Shown: positions 11,061-22,356 of the stretch, piece by piece
Numbering within the stretch: position 1 is the first letter of the stretch
Layout: each line of letters starts with the position of its first letter
Assembly: GCA_025677825.1 (NCBI GenBank)
Contig: JAIXMO010000014.1
Span: 186,001 to 250,000 of the forward strand
DNA from: Helicostylum pulchrum
Taxonomy: Eukaryota; Mucoromycota; Mucoromycetes; Mucorales; Mucoraceae
DNA length: 64,000 bases
Reading direction: 5' to 3'
Translations under genes and position numbers: made by a program
The notes under the pieces: model-generated
Databases searched by the model: none
Told to the model about the DNA's origin: nothing
What the model saw: only the letters and a program-made list of their open reading frames with translations

Positions 11061-11405
11061 TGTTTGAGTACAATAAATAAAGAAGGAGGCATTTATGTTT
11101 TTTTTTTTTTTACTTGTGGTCAGGGTATGTCTTGAATAAACGTTCCTTGATAAATTCCTCAACAGCCTTGTCAGTTTCGGTCACAAGGTCAGTGGGGTTT
11201 TCTTTTTTTAATTCGATATTTGAACCTGTACCTGACATGCGCAAGTCAACTGCATCTTTAATAATAGCACCAGCTTCTTGAGCTAATTCAATAGCAAAGT
11301 CAAGGTATTCTTGAATAAGGTCTTTTTTTGGTTGTCAGTTGAAACAGAAAAAAAAAGAAGCGTCTAAAAAAAAAAAAAAAAAGTTATTTTTATACCTTGA
11401 GACAT
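10230..11405 (-). CDS. Inositol monophosphatase family phosphatase
   Basis: Exon 1 encodes only MSQ plus one base (ATG at 11405). The second exon (about 11330-11115) carries [20 protein letters not shown] and the [13 protein letters not shown] motif. The third holds FIGEET, and the last (about 10886-10230) continues [12 protein letters not shown]; the Asp codon of DPID spans the intron. Metal and substrate residues of the family are all visible: Glu in GEET, Asp/Ile/Asp in DPIDGT, and Asp in EWDVAAG, followed by EEAGGVV. About 320 aa, the usual length. It should hydrolyse inositol monophosphates (Mg-dependent, lithium-sensitive in the family) to supply free inositol for phosphoinositides. A GA/CT microsatellite sits in the intron near 11025-11060. 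The gene is divergent from the DUF7137 gene. Confidence 0.93.
11025..11062. repeat. (GA)n microsatellite in an intron
   Basis: A run of AG dinucleotides, with one interruption, lies between exons of the inositol monophosphatase gene. It becomes a CT-rich polypyrimidine tract on the coding strand, just after the donor of that intron. Confidence 0.85.
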
Positions 11406-11870
11406 TTTGTGGGGGAAAAAGAGACTTGAAATACACTTTTCTCTTCTCTTTGTTGTTGTTATTTTTATATTTTTTGTGCACCCGCTAAACTGGGCGGTGT
11501 AAAGAGATCATCTGCGGTAAAAAATTATTATTATTTTTTTCTTCAGCCACACTCGAAAATATGCACGTTGAAAGAGAATAAAGAAAATGTGCATTTTGTG
11601 TATAATGAAATATTGTCAGATTACACGCTTTTAAGGGTGAGTTTATTAAAAATAAAAGAGATATTCACTTCTTCAAGGAGATTCAAAATATGAGGTTTAA
11701 TTATACAAGAGAAATGATAGGTTTATAATTAGAGGTAGTGTAACAAAACTTCTTTTAATGGAAGGGGGTAAAAATAAAACGATTAAAAAAAAAAATACAT
11801 GTAAAATTTTTCTCTCTTTTCTCTTTTTCTTCTTTCATCTCATTTTATTCATTTTCCTTCTTGTATAGAA
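11406..11870. promoter_or_regulatory. Divergent promoter region, IMPase / DUF7137 gene
   Basis: 465 bp between two divergent start codons. It holds CT-rich tracts just upstream of both ATGs (tctctcttttctctttttcttctttc near 11811-11837), as is common in front of expressed fungal genes. No specific binding site is called. Confidence 0.5.
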
Positions 11871-12892
11871 ATGCGTTTTACATTATTGTTTCTCGTTTGC
11901 ATTTGTATTATATCAAGCGCAGGTAAAAAAAAAAAAAAAAAAAAGAAGTATAGTTTTGTTGTTACTCGTTACTAAATCATTTCCCTTTTTGATAGTTGCT
12001 CAAGGTTAGAACAAGATAAAATAAATAACAAAATAGACACATTCTAACAACTTGTTTTTATATCAGACCCTAATAGTAATGTAGTACAACCTCCAGCACA
12101 ATCTAGTGATATACCCCCACCCGCAGCCAGTCAACCACAACCACCACCTGCTGCTAGTGGAAGTCAACAACCTGTTGCAAGCGGCAGCGGAGGCGGACAA
12201 CAACAACCGGGTGTAAGTGGAAGCAATGGCATTATTGCTACAGCGCTTCCAACAGGCAGTGCTGGCGGGGCTCAAAATAATTCAATTGCTGCTTTACCTA
12301 CATCAGCCAGTTACGGTAACTCTGTATATCCTGGTAATGCTGTGTTCCTTGCACCTAAACCTAGTAAATCTGTTTCACCTCTTTACCGTATTGATAATAG
12401 AGAGAATGTGACGTTCTCTTGGAGTTATACCAATTTATTAGTTAAACCTGAAGTTGTTACATTAGCAGCAGTTGCACCCAACAAGGTTACTTATACTATT
12501 GCTACTGTACCTGGTGATCAAACCACGGCTGTTTGGCAGTTGAAAGATGTACCTGCTGCTTCTCCGTTGATGATGGGTATGTATCAAATTCAACTTTATG
12601 ATCAAAGAGGTGCTACTGCTATTCCTTTGCCTGGTTGGTTGGCTCCTGCTACCAGATTAAGTATTGCTTTTTATCCTGCTGAATCCTATAACCCATTGAC
12701 TGGAGGTAAGCGTATATATTTGTTCGCTGGTTTAGGATACGTGAAGACTAATATATAAAAATAGCTGATTATTGTCCTACTTGCTTTTATAATGCGGGTA
12801 GAAGACTAGGTGAGAGTATTGGTCCTATGATGATGGCAGTGGGTATTGCTTGTATTACTACATCATTCATTGTTTATGGACTCTTGTATTAA
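11871..12892 (+). CDS. Secretory-pathway membrane protein, DUF7137 family
   Basis: Four exons join in phase: a first exon encoding the signal peptide (MRFTLLFLVCICIISSA), a tiny exon encoding VAQ, a main exon from 12067, and a final exon after a GTAAGC donor near 12708. The mature part opens with a Pro/Gln/Gly/Ser-rich linker. It then has the domain NVTFSWSYTNLLVKP ... YQIQLYDQRGATAIPLPGWL ... SIAFYPAESYNPLT, and next ADYCPTCFY with a conserved CPTC. It ends in one transmembrane helix, MMMAVGIACITTSFIVYGLL. This order matches fungal DUF7137 proteins (type I membrane protein, beta-sandwich ectodomain). The cellular role is unknown; the location is likely cell surface or endomembrane. It reads away from the IMPase gene. 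Confidence 0.75.
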
Positions 12893-13229
12893 ACATTTTA
12901 TGTGTATCATACTAAAAAGTAAATAAAAAAAGGAATGATTTAGAATTGAAATTATGCCCAAATGTATCATATTTTACCAGGTGATAGCCGCAGGTAAATG
13001 TTTTGTATTGAACCAATAGTCTATGTGGCCTTCCCACGCCGTATAAACAACTGGTTACTCTTTTTATTTTATTTTTGCCCCTTTTTTATAATTTGTGCGC
13101 AACTTTCCCCCCTAAAAATAAAAGGCGAATTAATGTATAAAAAAGCAACTTTTTTTTCTTCTTTTTCTTTTCCCTTCTTTCTCTATTCTTTTTTTTTGTT
13201 ACAAAAATATATACATTAAAAAAAAAAGT
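12893..13229. other. Intergenic between DUF7137 gene and Ecl1-like gene
   Basis: About 340 bp. Pyrimidine-rich (tttttcttctttttcttttcccttctttctctattc) just before the next ATG. The small ORF at 12998-13219 overlaps this tract and is not considered real. Confidence 0.5.
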
Positions 13230-13636
13230 ATGGATCTTAATATTTGTCTTTACTGTGAAAAGTATTTATCAGAAGAGGTAACAATAAAGAGTAGTTTTTT
13301 TTTTTTAACAGTGCAAAATACTAACTAAATACATTTTATCAGAGCATGTCTTTTTGCTCTACTTTATGCGAAACAAATGAAGCAACAAAACCAATGTATT
13401 ATTCTTCTCGATTATTAAGTTCTCGAACGACAACGACACCAAATTCATCACCACATGAAGTACATCGACGACTTTCATTTTCATCATCATCATCTTCTTC
13501 TTCTTCGGATACTGTAAAGCTCAACTTATCATCCTCATACTTGTTAACTCATTCTTCCATCTTATTGTATCAGCGAACTGCTGCTGATACAAAAAACAAT
13601 CATCAAAATGTATATTCAAACTACTTTTTTACTTAG
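13230..13636 (+). CDS. Small zinc-motif protein, Ecl1-like, 113 aa
   Basis: Exon 1 (13230-13277) encodes MDLNICLYCEKYLSEE. An intron with a GTAACA donor ends at TTTATCAG, and exon 2 (13343-13636) continues SMSFCSTLCE. The joined N-terminus has C-x2-C and C-x3-C about 14 residues apart, right after MDLN. This is the arrangement of fungal Ecl1-family proteins (small regulators linked to chronological lifespan and zinc or sulfur limitation in fission yeast). The rest is Ser/Thr-rich with a nine-serine run, then a short hydrophobic segment. The length (113 aa) fits. The family call rests on the N-terminal motif only; a random small Cys pair is the alternative. Confidence 0.5.
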
Positions 13637-13974
13637 ATTTTCTTTCTTTCTTTCTCTCCTTATTTCCCCTCTCTTCCCCAACTATAAATACATTTTAAAG
13701 AAAACAACTAAAAAAACAAAACAAAAAAAAAATACCTTGTACATATAAAAAAAAAAAAAAAAATACATAAAGCACACACCCCCAAAAAACATAACTTAAA
13801 CTAATAAATAAATTAAAAAAAAATATCGGCTCGTAATTCGGATTATCGTCATTTGACGGTGTATAGTGTATATATATATGCAACTTGTTGTGTACAACAA
13901 TAAAAAAAAACTCTCCTCTCTCCGCACCCCTTTTATATTTTAAGGGTAATTGTATACCCACACAAAAATTTTTA
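13637..13974. other. Convergent 3' region
   Basis: About 340 bp between the Ecl1-like gene and the end of PGS1. CT-rich then A-rich tracts, consistent with two 3' UTRs; no gene seen. The 88-codon frame on the minus strand here is Phe-rich shadow sequence. Confidence 0.5.
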
Positions 13975-15676
13975 TTATAGCATTGTCTTTACAAAGGCAG
14001 TAGCAATTTTAACACCATTAGGTACTTGTCTATCTAACTTATCAAACGTTTCATTTGAAACGAGTTGTGAATGCTGATGTAACATGTTTACTTCCTGTCA
14101 AAAAATAAGTATTTTATTTGATAATTTGTAAGTTTATCTTCTTTTTTTACCTTGTGTAATGCCTTTCTTAATTCTATATTGTTCGTAATGACCATGGCTT
14201 GTGCTTCCAAATCACGCTCACTTGATCTCTGACCAAAATTAGGCGATCCAATCATGGTCAAATAAGGTAAATCATCGTTCAAAAACTTGACCCAGAGACC
14301 TTTTGCATGATAGGTCCAGCCTGGTCTCTTGTACTCCTCAATAGAAATATCGTCTTGCCTGTTCATGGTCTTTACCTGTTTATAAAACTTTTTTTCTATA
14401 TACGTGTAAGCAGGAGGCAAGAAACGAGACACGCCCTTTGAGTTAAAGAACCCGTTTGCTTCAGGTGACGCCGTCAAGAACTGAAACTTGGCTCTTGTCT
14501 TTAAAATAAACGACTTATATTTCTCGGTAAAGTTAAAGTATCCTGATGTCAAATCAATCGTCCAGTCCTTTTGTTGGTTGGCAATTGAGAGTAATTGTAA
14601 AGTGAGTCTTTCATCTTGACGGATATTAAATGGTCCCATTTGAATCACGGGTAACACCGCTGTGTCGTGCGTAGTAGCGTCCGATTCAAGTGTAGGCTGT
14701 GTGTTTATAAATTGTTGCAAGAGTGAATTCACTTGCTTTTTGTACTTTTTACTTTCTTTGACTGGGTCTGCGATACCTTCGTTCATCAGAAGCTGGTAGG
14801 ATTGATTCGTAGTAGTCGTCGTCTGCGTGGTGGTAGTAGGTTGGACAAGTTGGTATGAGCAGTTGGAAATTAGTTTTAATAGGCCGTGGTAGTATGAACT
14901 GAGTTCAGGTTGTTTGTTGAATAAGACGTAACGGTCTTGTCGATTGGTAAAGTAATCTGTACTCAAGTTAGCACTAGAAATGAAAGTTAGAGATACAAGA
15001 GTTTATGCAATATACTACTATTAAGATTTACCCGCTCAGCATGACAGTGTTGTCAAAACCGTATACTTTTAAATGCATTAAGCCAATACTTTCGTTAAAC
15101 CGTTGTGGTAAAGTCTTTTTCAAGATACCAGTCAAATCAGGCGTGTGATACATGGAGACTTTGATTTGATCTGGATAGTCCTTAATTAATGGTAACAGTA
15201 ACGTAGCAGAACTTTGTCCTTTTGACATTCTTGTACCACGTAAGCAATCAATTAGTACATGGACTTGTAATGTAGGTGTTTTATCAAGTGCAAATCGTAT
15301 TGTATCCACCTTATCAAAAATATTTAATAAATTTATATGAGTTTCATTTATAATAATTTACCAATTCTTGTTCAGTATGTCCGATATAAAGTGCGGCAAT
15401 AAAAACACGTTCTTTTGCTTGCAGGATATTTGACTATATATATATATATATATATATTTAACAAAGGTGAGTACAATGAAAGAGAGAAGGGGTTACAAGT
15501 TGTTTTACTTTTAACTGAGAATAGAATTGCGAAGGTTCATATAGAGGTTTAATATTGTCACCATGAGTATAAAAAGTAGGCGCATACGATTGAAGTGGTT
15601 TCAACACTTTTAAAGGAGAAGTGTCAAAAATGTTTCGTTTAATACAAGAAGTAGAGAATGAACGTAACTTTAACAT
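13975..15676 (-). CDS. PGS1: Mitochondrial CDP-diacylglycerol-glycerol-3-phosphate 3-phosphatidyltransferase
   Basis: Five exons give about 485 aa. The N-terminus MLKLRSFSTSCIKRN is basic and Ser-rich, like a mitochondrial presequence. Exon 2 reads KERVFIAALYIGHTEQE. Two phospholipase-D-type HKD motifs are visible. The first is HLKVYGFDN (H-x-K-x4-D), followed by LSGANLSTDYF. The second is HAKGLWV...TMIGSPNFGQRS, in which Lys and the downstream Ser/Asn are present. These, and the spacing, are those of eukaryotic PGS1, which makes phosphatidylglycerophosphate from CDP-diacylglycerol and glycerol-3-phosphate, the committed step to cardiolipin in the inner membrane. A Thr/Gln-rich insert (TTTTQTTTTTNQ) lies between the two domains. 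The intron after exon 1 contains a TA microsatellite at 15434-15457. Divergent from CDC24. Confidence 0.92.
15434..15457. repeat. (TA)n microsatellite in PGS1 intron 1
   Basis: A perfect TA run of about 12 units that abuts the acceptor AG of the second PGS1 exon on the minus strand. Confidence 0.9.
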
Positions 15677-16507
15677 TTAAAAAGTTAAAAAAATGTACCT
15701 TTTTTTTTAATGACGAACACCACTTTGAGAACTCATGGGTTGCTGAAAAAATAGCTTAGCAGTCACATTTCCAATTCCCCTAAATTGGGATGAAAAAATC
15801 CTGCACTTGGATAAAAAGGAGGATGTGTGTTGCTTGACGAAGTGTATGTGTGTGTGTAATCTTTTTTTCTTAAAAATAGATAATGTTTTTTTTTTGTTCA
15901 TCAGAACATATCTCTTTTTGATTTAGTCTAGATGGGAATTTACTGACAGTTGGTTCTACAAAGTGATTAGCGTCTCTCTCTCTCCCAAAAACAAGTTAGC
16001 ATCTATTTAGTTTTAAAACGTATGCTCATTATATTAAAAAGAGAAAGCGTGTAATCTATGCATTTTTGATCTGGTTGAACCCAAAAAAAATGGGTGTAGC
16101 GTAGTACACAACGGTATTTAATAAAAATGCTTAATCAATTGATTGTTCCAACGACAACAAAATATTTCGATAAACACTACTTACCCAACTTTTTTTTAAA
16201 GAAAGTTATTTTTCTCATCAGCAATACGAAACCCAACCAGTGTGATATTGAATTGATAGTTATAGATTGAGCCTCCGAATATATTAGCATTGACCTCGTG
16301 GGTTATAAAGGTTTTTTTGTCGTCAAAAAAGATTTATATATAGGGCACGAGTTCGGCTTGAAATTGGTTCAGGGCAAACACTAAAAAGCAAGGTCTCAGA
16401 ATTAATATAGGCGGGTGTAACCATTTTATATATTTTTTTTAATTCTTTCTTTCTCTCTTTCTCTCTTTCTCCCCCAATCCCCCTTTTTTTTTGTGTATTT
16501 ACACACA
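15677..16507. promoter_or_regulatory. Divergent promoter region, PGS1 / CDC24
   Basis: 831 bp between the two start codons. It includes a 64-codon minus-strand frame (15707-15901) that ends 31 bases before the PGS1 ATG, and which I treat as leader or noise. A CT-rich tract (tctttctttctctctttctctctttctcc) lies right upstream of the CDC24 ATG. No defined sites called. Confidence 0.5.
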
Positions 16508-19106
16508 ATGATAGAATCACCTGTAGTAAACGATTCCATTACGAATAAACAAGCAACAGGAAAATCGTCTATTTACCATACCTGTCGTTCAGTACTTAAC
16601 GCACTAAGTTGTGTTGAAGGCTTTGAAATATATTTTAATAGTCAACTACCAGACAATAGTTTAACTTTACCTCATGCCAATGACCCATTAACAGAGCTAT
16701 GGCACATTTGTTTACAGGGAAGCAGTCTTTGTTACCTTTATAATACCTTGAAACCAGACCAACCTATCATGACTGCAAACAAAAATAATTCCGCTGCCAA
16801 TAAATCGAAAGCTTGTGTCTATCATTTTATTATTGCCTGTAGAGACCAGTTGCATTTTGCTGAAGATACCTTGTTTACCGTAACCGAATTATTTCAGAAC
16901 GATACCAATGGATTTGTAAAGGTAACGTGTTGTGTGTGTTTATACATGTATATAAATATATATATATATATTTTGCTCATATTTATATATGCAGGTCGTG
17001 AATACAGTGAGACGTATTTTGGATATGTTGGAGGAAAATGGAACTATATCAGTACAATCAATGAAAGAAAGTGCATTAACAACTGATTCACCAAAAGACA
17101 TGAGAGATAATGTAGTCTTTGAATTACTATCAACGGAAAGAAAATATGTACAAGATTTAGAAGGATTACAGGTAAGAAAGAAATATATACACATATATAT
17201 ATACCAGGATAACTCATGTATGTTTATTAGAAATATATGAGAGAAGTACAGGCACACGAAATTCTTTCACCAGATACAATGCATTTTTTATTCGGAAACT
17301 TGAACGCACTGGTAGATTTCCAACGACGATTTCTAATCCAAATCGAAGGCCAAGCATCATGCGTCAGTAAAGAACAACGATTCGGCAGTTTATTTATTCA
17401 ATTCGAAGAAGCCTTTTCGGTATACGAGCCATTTTGTGCAAATTTTCAAATCGCACAAGACCTTGTGATGCAGGAATCTCACAAATTACAAAAACTAGCT
17501 CACATCATGTCCCCAACCTACGAGCTACCTTCTATGCTCATCAAACCCATCCAAAGAGTATGCAAGTACCCTCTTTTGATCCAGCAGTTGGTCAAAGCTA
17601 CACCCGACGACTGGTACTGGGCAGACGAAAATAAAGATGGACTGGACGCCATACAACGAGTGACCAAAAAAGTAAATGAAACAAAGAGGTTACAGGAAAA
17701 TACTCTGGTCGTACAAGACTTGAAAAAGAGAATTGTCGATGATACAGGTCCCATTTCAGTAGACTCTTTCGGCGATTTACTGTTACATGAAAAGTTTACC
17801 TTACAAAGGCATGATAATGATCAAAGTAGAGAAGTGCTCGTCTTTTTATTTCAGAAATTGATCTTGATCTGTAAAGAAATTAAAGATGTCAATAAGAATT
17901 CTATATCCATTAAAAAAAAGAGAAAGGAAGGTTCGCTTGTAGTCAGAGGCAAAGTATTTATTAGTCGAATTGATCATGCTAAAGGCTCTTCCAGTCAGAA
18001 CGGTTCGTTGCTTTAAATTTTTTTTATACTTGCTACTCAATTTAATATTAACATGTGTTTTTTTTCCTCCTGTAGGACAGCATACGTTACATATTTCTTG
18101 GGCGGAAAATGATATACAGACAGTTTTACTAAAATGTAGAAACGACGAGCAGTTAAAACAATGGCTTAGTGCAATTATCGAAGTGAAAGAATCCGTCACC
18201 AAAGTAGACTTAATCTCCATCCCTCAAACACCTCGTATGGAGACCAACAATCCTTTACTTCACTACGACGAAGACGAAGAAGATTATTACGACGAACACG
18301 AAGAATACAACAACAGTAATACTACCCAAGAGTTTCAGCGAAACCGATCTCAAAGCTACCAGTACAATAATATCTACAGAGGAAACGAAGTCTCCAGTCG
18401 AAAGGCTTCTCTACCGCCACCTAATAACTCTCGCCACTTTTTGAACGGTGTCCCCGGTATGACTTTACCTCCTTTACCAAGGTCCCCTACTACAAACATG
18501 CCTACCTTATCAAACGCAAGTGTCTCCACTTTCCACAGCACAGATACAACACTTTATTCCCCTTCCTCTCCTCCCGCAAGTCCAACCACCATCTCCAATA
18601 GACAAAACGGGATCTCTCCCTCTGGAGAACTGTGGCAACGAAGACAGCAAGACAAAGAAGAAAACGAAAAGAAAATCCATCATGTGCGTGCTAGATCTCA
18701 AAGTAGCCCCAACATACAGAGACCTATACCCTCGCCGCACACAACTGCACCTGAATTACCTACAAACACTACTACATACAAGCGAAAGAGTAACGGATAC
18801 AGGTACGATGTTCAAGTACCTCCAACACCGTCTCCTTTACCCGGAGAGATAACCAAACTGAAAGTACATTACTTTGGTGCCATCTATGTCGTGGTCGTGC
18901 CGACAGATATTGGGTTCGATGATTTACAGAGACGCATTGAAAGTAAAATCAAATTATGTAGACAGGAATTCGAAACGTCTATATTGGGGTTAAAGTATGA
19001 GGATGAAGATGGCGATTTAATCACAATTAGTTCTAGTGAAGACGTTCAAATGGGGTTTGAAAACAAAGGCCCAAACAATGCTGTCAACCTTTTTGTCACC
19101 TCTTAA
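16508..19106 (+). CDS. CDC24: Cdc42/Rho guanine nucleotide exchange factor Cdc24
   Basis: Exons 16508-16921, 16995-17171, 17231-18002 and 18076-19106 join in phase to 797 aa. A GTG-initiated extension upstream was ignored in favour of ATG (MIESPVVND). In order: the N-terminal calponin-homology-like Cdc24 region (residues about 20-140, with CRSVLNALSCVEGFE and LPHANDPLTELWHICLQGSS); the Dbl-homology domain from VFELLSTERKYVQDLEGLQ to LIKPIQRVCKYPLL; a PH domain with VLVFLFQKLILICKE and HTLHISWAENDIQ; a Ser/Pro-rich linker; and a C-terminal PB1 domain (LKVHYFGAIYVVVVP ... YEDEDGDLITISS). This is the full Cdc24 architecture. It activates Cdc42 (or Rac) for polarity and hyphal growth, and the PB1 domain binds a Bem1-type scaffold. 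Confidence 0.97.
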
Positions 19107-19659
19107 AAAAAAAGATCTTTTTTGTACATAGCTCCCTCCAACCCCCTCTTTCTATCTAAATTAAATAAAACACAAAAAAAGAAAACCCTTTAATAAACCT
19201 GGTATACACCGTCAAGTTGAAGCAACAAGTATTTACATAAAAAATGATTAACCGATAAGTACGAGTATATTAGTATCACTTTGTTTTAATAACATAGATT
19301 TGATTGTACACTTTTGAAGACTATAGACGCTTTTATATATATAAGACTTTTTTTTATTAGATATTATTATCCATTTAATATATTTGATAGTTTTGTGAAA
19401 TTGGATACCACCCTTTTAAACCGAATAGTGGTGATTAGAGGTGTTAAAGCCATGGGACCTAAAGAAGTTCTGGAGGAATCCAACCCTTAAATCAGGTCAA
19501 CCTTAAATAGAGCCGTTACTATATAGAAAACAACAACAAATTCACGAACGCTCGCATTTTCAAGAATTCTAACGACACGGTTTCCAACTCCAAGCAATTC
19601 ACTGTGCTTGCTTTTTTTATCATTAACACCTTGCAAATATGTCACATATTGGGAATCAT
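19107..19659. other. Intergenic after CDC24
   Basis: About 550 bp with several AATAAA-type signals just after the CDC24 stop (near 19155 and 19185). The rest holds no supported gene. The phrase ccttaaatagagccg near 19502 recurs at 62882 (taaatagagccgcc), a hint of a dispersed repeat. Confidence 0.4.
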
Positions 19660-20335
19660 GCTGTTATATTGAATGTCGTACATAGCTGAATGAAATGCTC
19701 GCAAGAGGTTAAGATGAATGAATTGCTTTCCAGCTCATCAACGTCTGCGTTGACTACGATCCGACGAACAGGACGTACAACTCGATCGTTGTTTTCGGGT
19801 TCAGCGGTCATCGCAGGTCTCGAGAGAGCGGGTTGGGTGGATACAGGAGCAGTCGTGCCGACTTTATTTTCTGCAACAGGTACAACAGTTTCAACAACGG
19901 GGTCAAACGTGATATAGTTGTCAATAGGTTCAACGACCGTAGCTGTTTCTACTGATTAGATGTGATTAACAACAGCAACAAAAAAATTTAACAAAACTTA
20001 CCTTTTCTGTTAAAATTACCTTCAACGGTAGGTACAAAAGCACTAGATTCATTAACTACACCGTTATTACCTATGTTGGCGCGATTGAAAAAATGATTAA
20101 CTACTAGATTTATCCTTTTTTTTTATAAAAAAATTACCGTTCACCACAGCGTTTACAAGCTTTCTGTAATTTAAAGGGTCTATTACAATAAATACATGTC
20201 AGCTGAAGCACTTTGAATAAAATGGTAATACTTACATGTTTCTTTCAAGAGTAAAAAGGCAGTCTGGAATACCATCATCATCAAGAGCACGGACTTCCCG
20301 AGGGTTCAATAGATAACAGCTCACATAAAAATTTA
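19660..20335 (-). pseudogene. Cys-rich acidic candidate gene or relic of unknown family
   Basis: Four exon-like frames lie in order on the minus strand. The first (about 20335-20240) reads YLLNPREVRALDDDGIPDC and ends in a GTAAGT donor. The second (about 20205-20145) encodes a double Cys motif, CIYCNRPFKLQKACKRCG (C-x2-C-x11-C-x2-C), a likely zinc knuckle. The third reads NESSAFVPTVEGNFNRK and ends in GTAAGT; it joins in phase to the fourth, an acidic Val/Pro-rich frame (VVEPIDNYITFDPVVET...) that ends in TGA near 19660. Exons 3 and 4 splice cleanly, 2 to 3 can be joined if a GTGAAC donor is used, but exon 1 does not join 2 in phase and lacks an ATG. It could be a real gene with an unusual splice, or a slightly decayed copy. 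Confidence 0.4.
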
Positions 20336-21440
20336 ATGTTTGGGTTCATTTGAAAAAAAATAAAGTTTTGTATTAATAAAACAATAAAAGTAAAGCAAGC
20401 GATTTCATTATTTGAAACGGGAAAAAAAAAAAGAATGGCTATTTATGACAGTTGTTGAATCAGATGATATGGTAAAATAGGGGGGTTATGAATATTCATT
20501 ATGCTATTTTGAATAGGTAGTTTGCGTAACTGTGTCACCAACATCTTTTATCACTAAGGAAAATACACGCAGTATCCCCACCCCAGATCGCATTGGTTTG
20601 CATTGAATCGCAAAAAAAAAATTCGGATTTTCAAATTTTCTTACGGTAAAGTCCATTTTTTTCAACTATACCTGAGGTATAGCTGGGTATTCTTGCTTTT
20701 TGATCTTTAAAAAATGAGATCTAGCAACATCCAATAAAAATCGATTAATTTCCATTTATGGAAATAAACAAAAAATTAGTGTTTTGGAAACTTTCAGATA
20801 AAAAAAAGGTAAAATCAAATGTATATCTACATTTCAAATGAAATCCTAATTATTATTATTTATTTATACGTATATGTTCTCCATGTCTATTTCACTAAGA
20901 GCGCTAACTAATCATATTTACTATAAGTCATAGGTAAGCCTTTTTACTATTTCCCTCTCACCCTCTGCATCCTTTGACTACCCTCTATATACTATTATAT
21001 GCCACTAGTATACCATGATGTTCTGTTCCATCCTAAGCCCCCTGTATATTTCGAACAAAAAGTTTTATAAATGTAATAAACTAGCCTTTTTTAAAGCATT
21101 TTTTTGAACGAGTGATATTTTTTTTTTTTGAATTTTGAAACTGGAATCGATCCCCCATTCAAAAACTACTCATTCCCAAATAGGAAGGAGTTTGGGACCA
21201 AATTTAAATCCAATTAATTTGTTTAAAAAACCGAAAATTTCGGTGGGTGTGTAGTACTTGTCAAAATAAAGCCAACAAAACAGACTTTAAAATAGTAATC
21301 AAAAGATGTGAATTTATAGCGTGTATATATCAGTATAGTCAATAACAATTAATTAAATAGCTGGTATTAGTCTTGTAATTTATTGACAACTAAAGCATTA
21401 AAAACTAAAAGTTGTATTTACCAGGATGAAACAAAAAATA
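20336..21440. other. Gene-poor stretch
   Basis: 1.1 kb, AT-rich, no supported gene. Contains a short inverted phrase around ctatacctgaggtatag (20668-20684), a 17-base near-palindrome, and T and A runs. Nothing else recognised. Confidence 0.45.
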
Positions 21441-21940
21441 TTCACGAATAACAAATGGAGTTATCTAGAGAAGCATCTTGGTTCGAAGAATATGAAACGT
21501 TTACCAAAACTCAGTAGCAGCACTAAAGGAGAAGAAGAAAGTTATTAACTGTTTAGCTTTGGAAAGTGTAAGAGGTGCTCCATCCTGATGATAAGTGGAT
21601 TTTTTTAAGTTCATGAAAGATATCAGAGAAGCGAATACATATCTCCCCAAGGAAAAGATCATTATGTATACCTTGGGTCGAGTTCAGTATTAGATTTCTC
21701 CTACACTAAAAGATGTCTATCAGAAATACATTTTTCTGATCAAAGAATGGAAACATTTACATTGGCCTTACCGATAACCATCGTCAATAATTGGTCAACA
21801 ATAGCTCGACTTTCGATTGACAAATGTAATTTCGCTGTTTTGAGGTATATTGCTGAATTACAATATATCATCGAAGACAATGATTCGATCTCTGAGCAAC
21901 ACTTGTGTTTACTCTCTGGTTCCCAATTATTTTAAAACAA
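21441..21940 (+). pseudogene. Decayed coding sequence, unknown family
   Basis: The frame from about 21613 reads FMKDIREANTYLPKEKIIMY, then TLGRVQY, a TAG stop, then ISPTLKDVYQKYIFLIKEWK, and ends in TAA near 21776. Upstream, MELSREASWFEEYETFTKTQ (21454) is followed by several stops. Downstream, a third frame (21747-21935) reads ITIVNNWSTIARLSIDKCNF, an ORF of 62 codons that seems to continue the same protein after a frameshift. The composition is convincingly protein-like; the gene is dead. I do not recognise the family. Confidence 0.45.
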
Positions 21941-22356
21941 AATATATATCAAGCAAGGAGAAATGGTCAATAAATGGACAATGAAAGAAAGCAAGCTTTA
22001 TATTTTAATAGTGCAAGAGTAAATGGGTTTAAAATCAATATAGTTACGACTATTACTTGATTAGTTACGATGAGAAAGAAATAGATTTATGTGGTGGAGA
22101 GGTGGCAATAAATGCTCAGGATGTAGACAAGATTATTAAGTTATAGTTACAGTTATTTTTTAAATGATGTGTATTCCTTTTTACCACTACCATATTATAA
22201 ACCTAATAGATAATCAAATATTTTACAGCTACCAATTATGGATATATATTCAGAATAGTTAACAGCCATTTTTTTTTAGGGGGTTGGAGATAGAAGTATA
22301 GTACATCCCCCTTATTCTGCCTAACAACATTGTCAAGTATCAGGCAATATATATTA
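21941..22356. other. Intergenic, no feature seen
   Basis: AT-rich sequence between the decayed ORF and the duplicated gene fragment. It may hold further degraded parts of either, but nothing is readable. Confidence 0.35.

Noticed and set aside
15707..15901. 64-codon minus-strand frame before PGS1
   Set aside because: Lies in the leader just upstream of a well supported PGS1 start; homopolymer-rich N-terminus, no evidence for an independent gene, though an upstream ORF effect cannot be excluded.
16493..16507. Upstream extension of CDC24 from a GTG codon
   Set aside because: Eukaryotic gene; ATG at 16508 is the first methionine and is followed by the conserved N-terminus.
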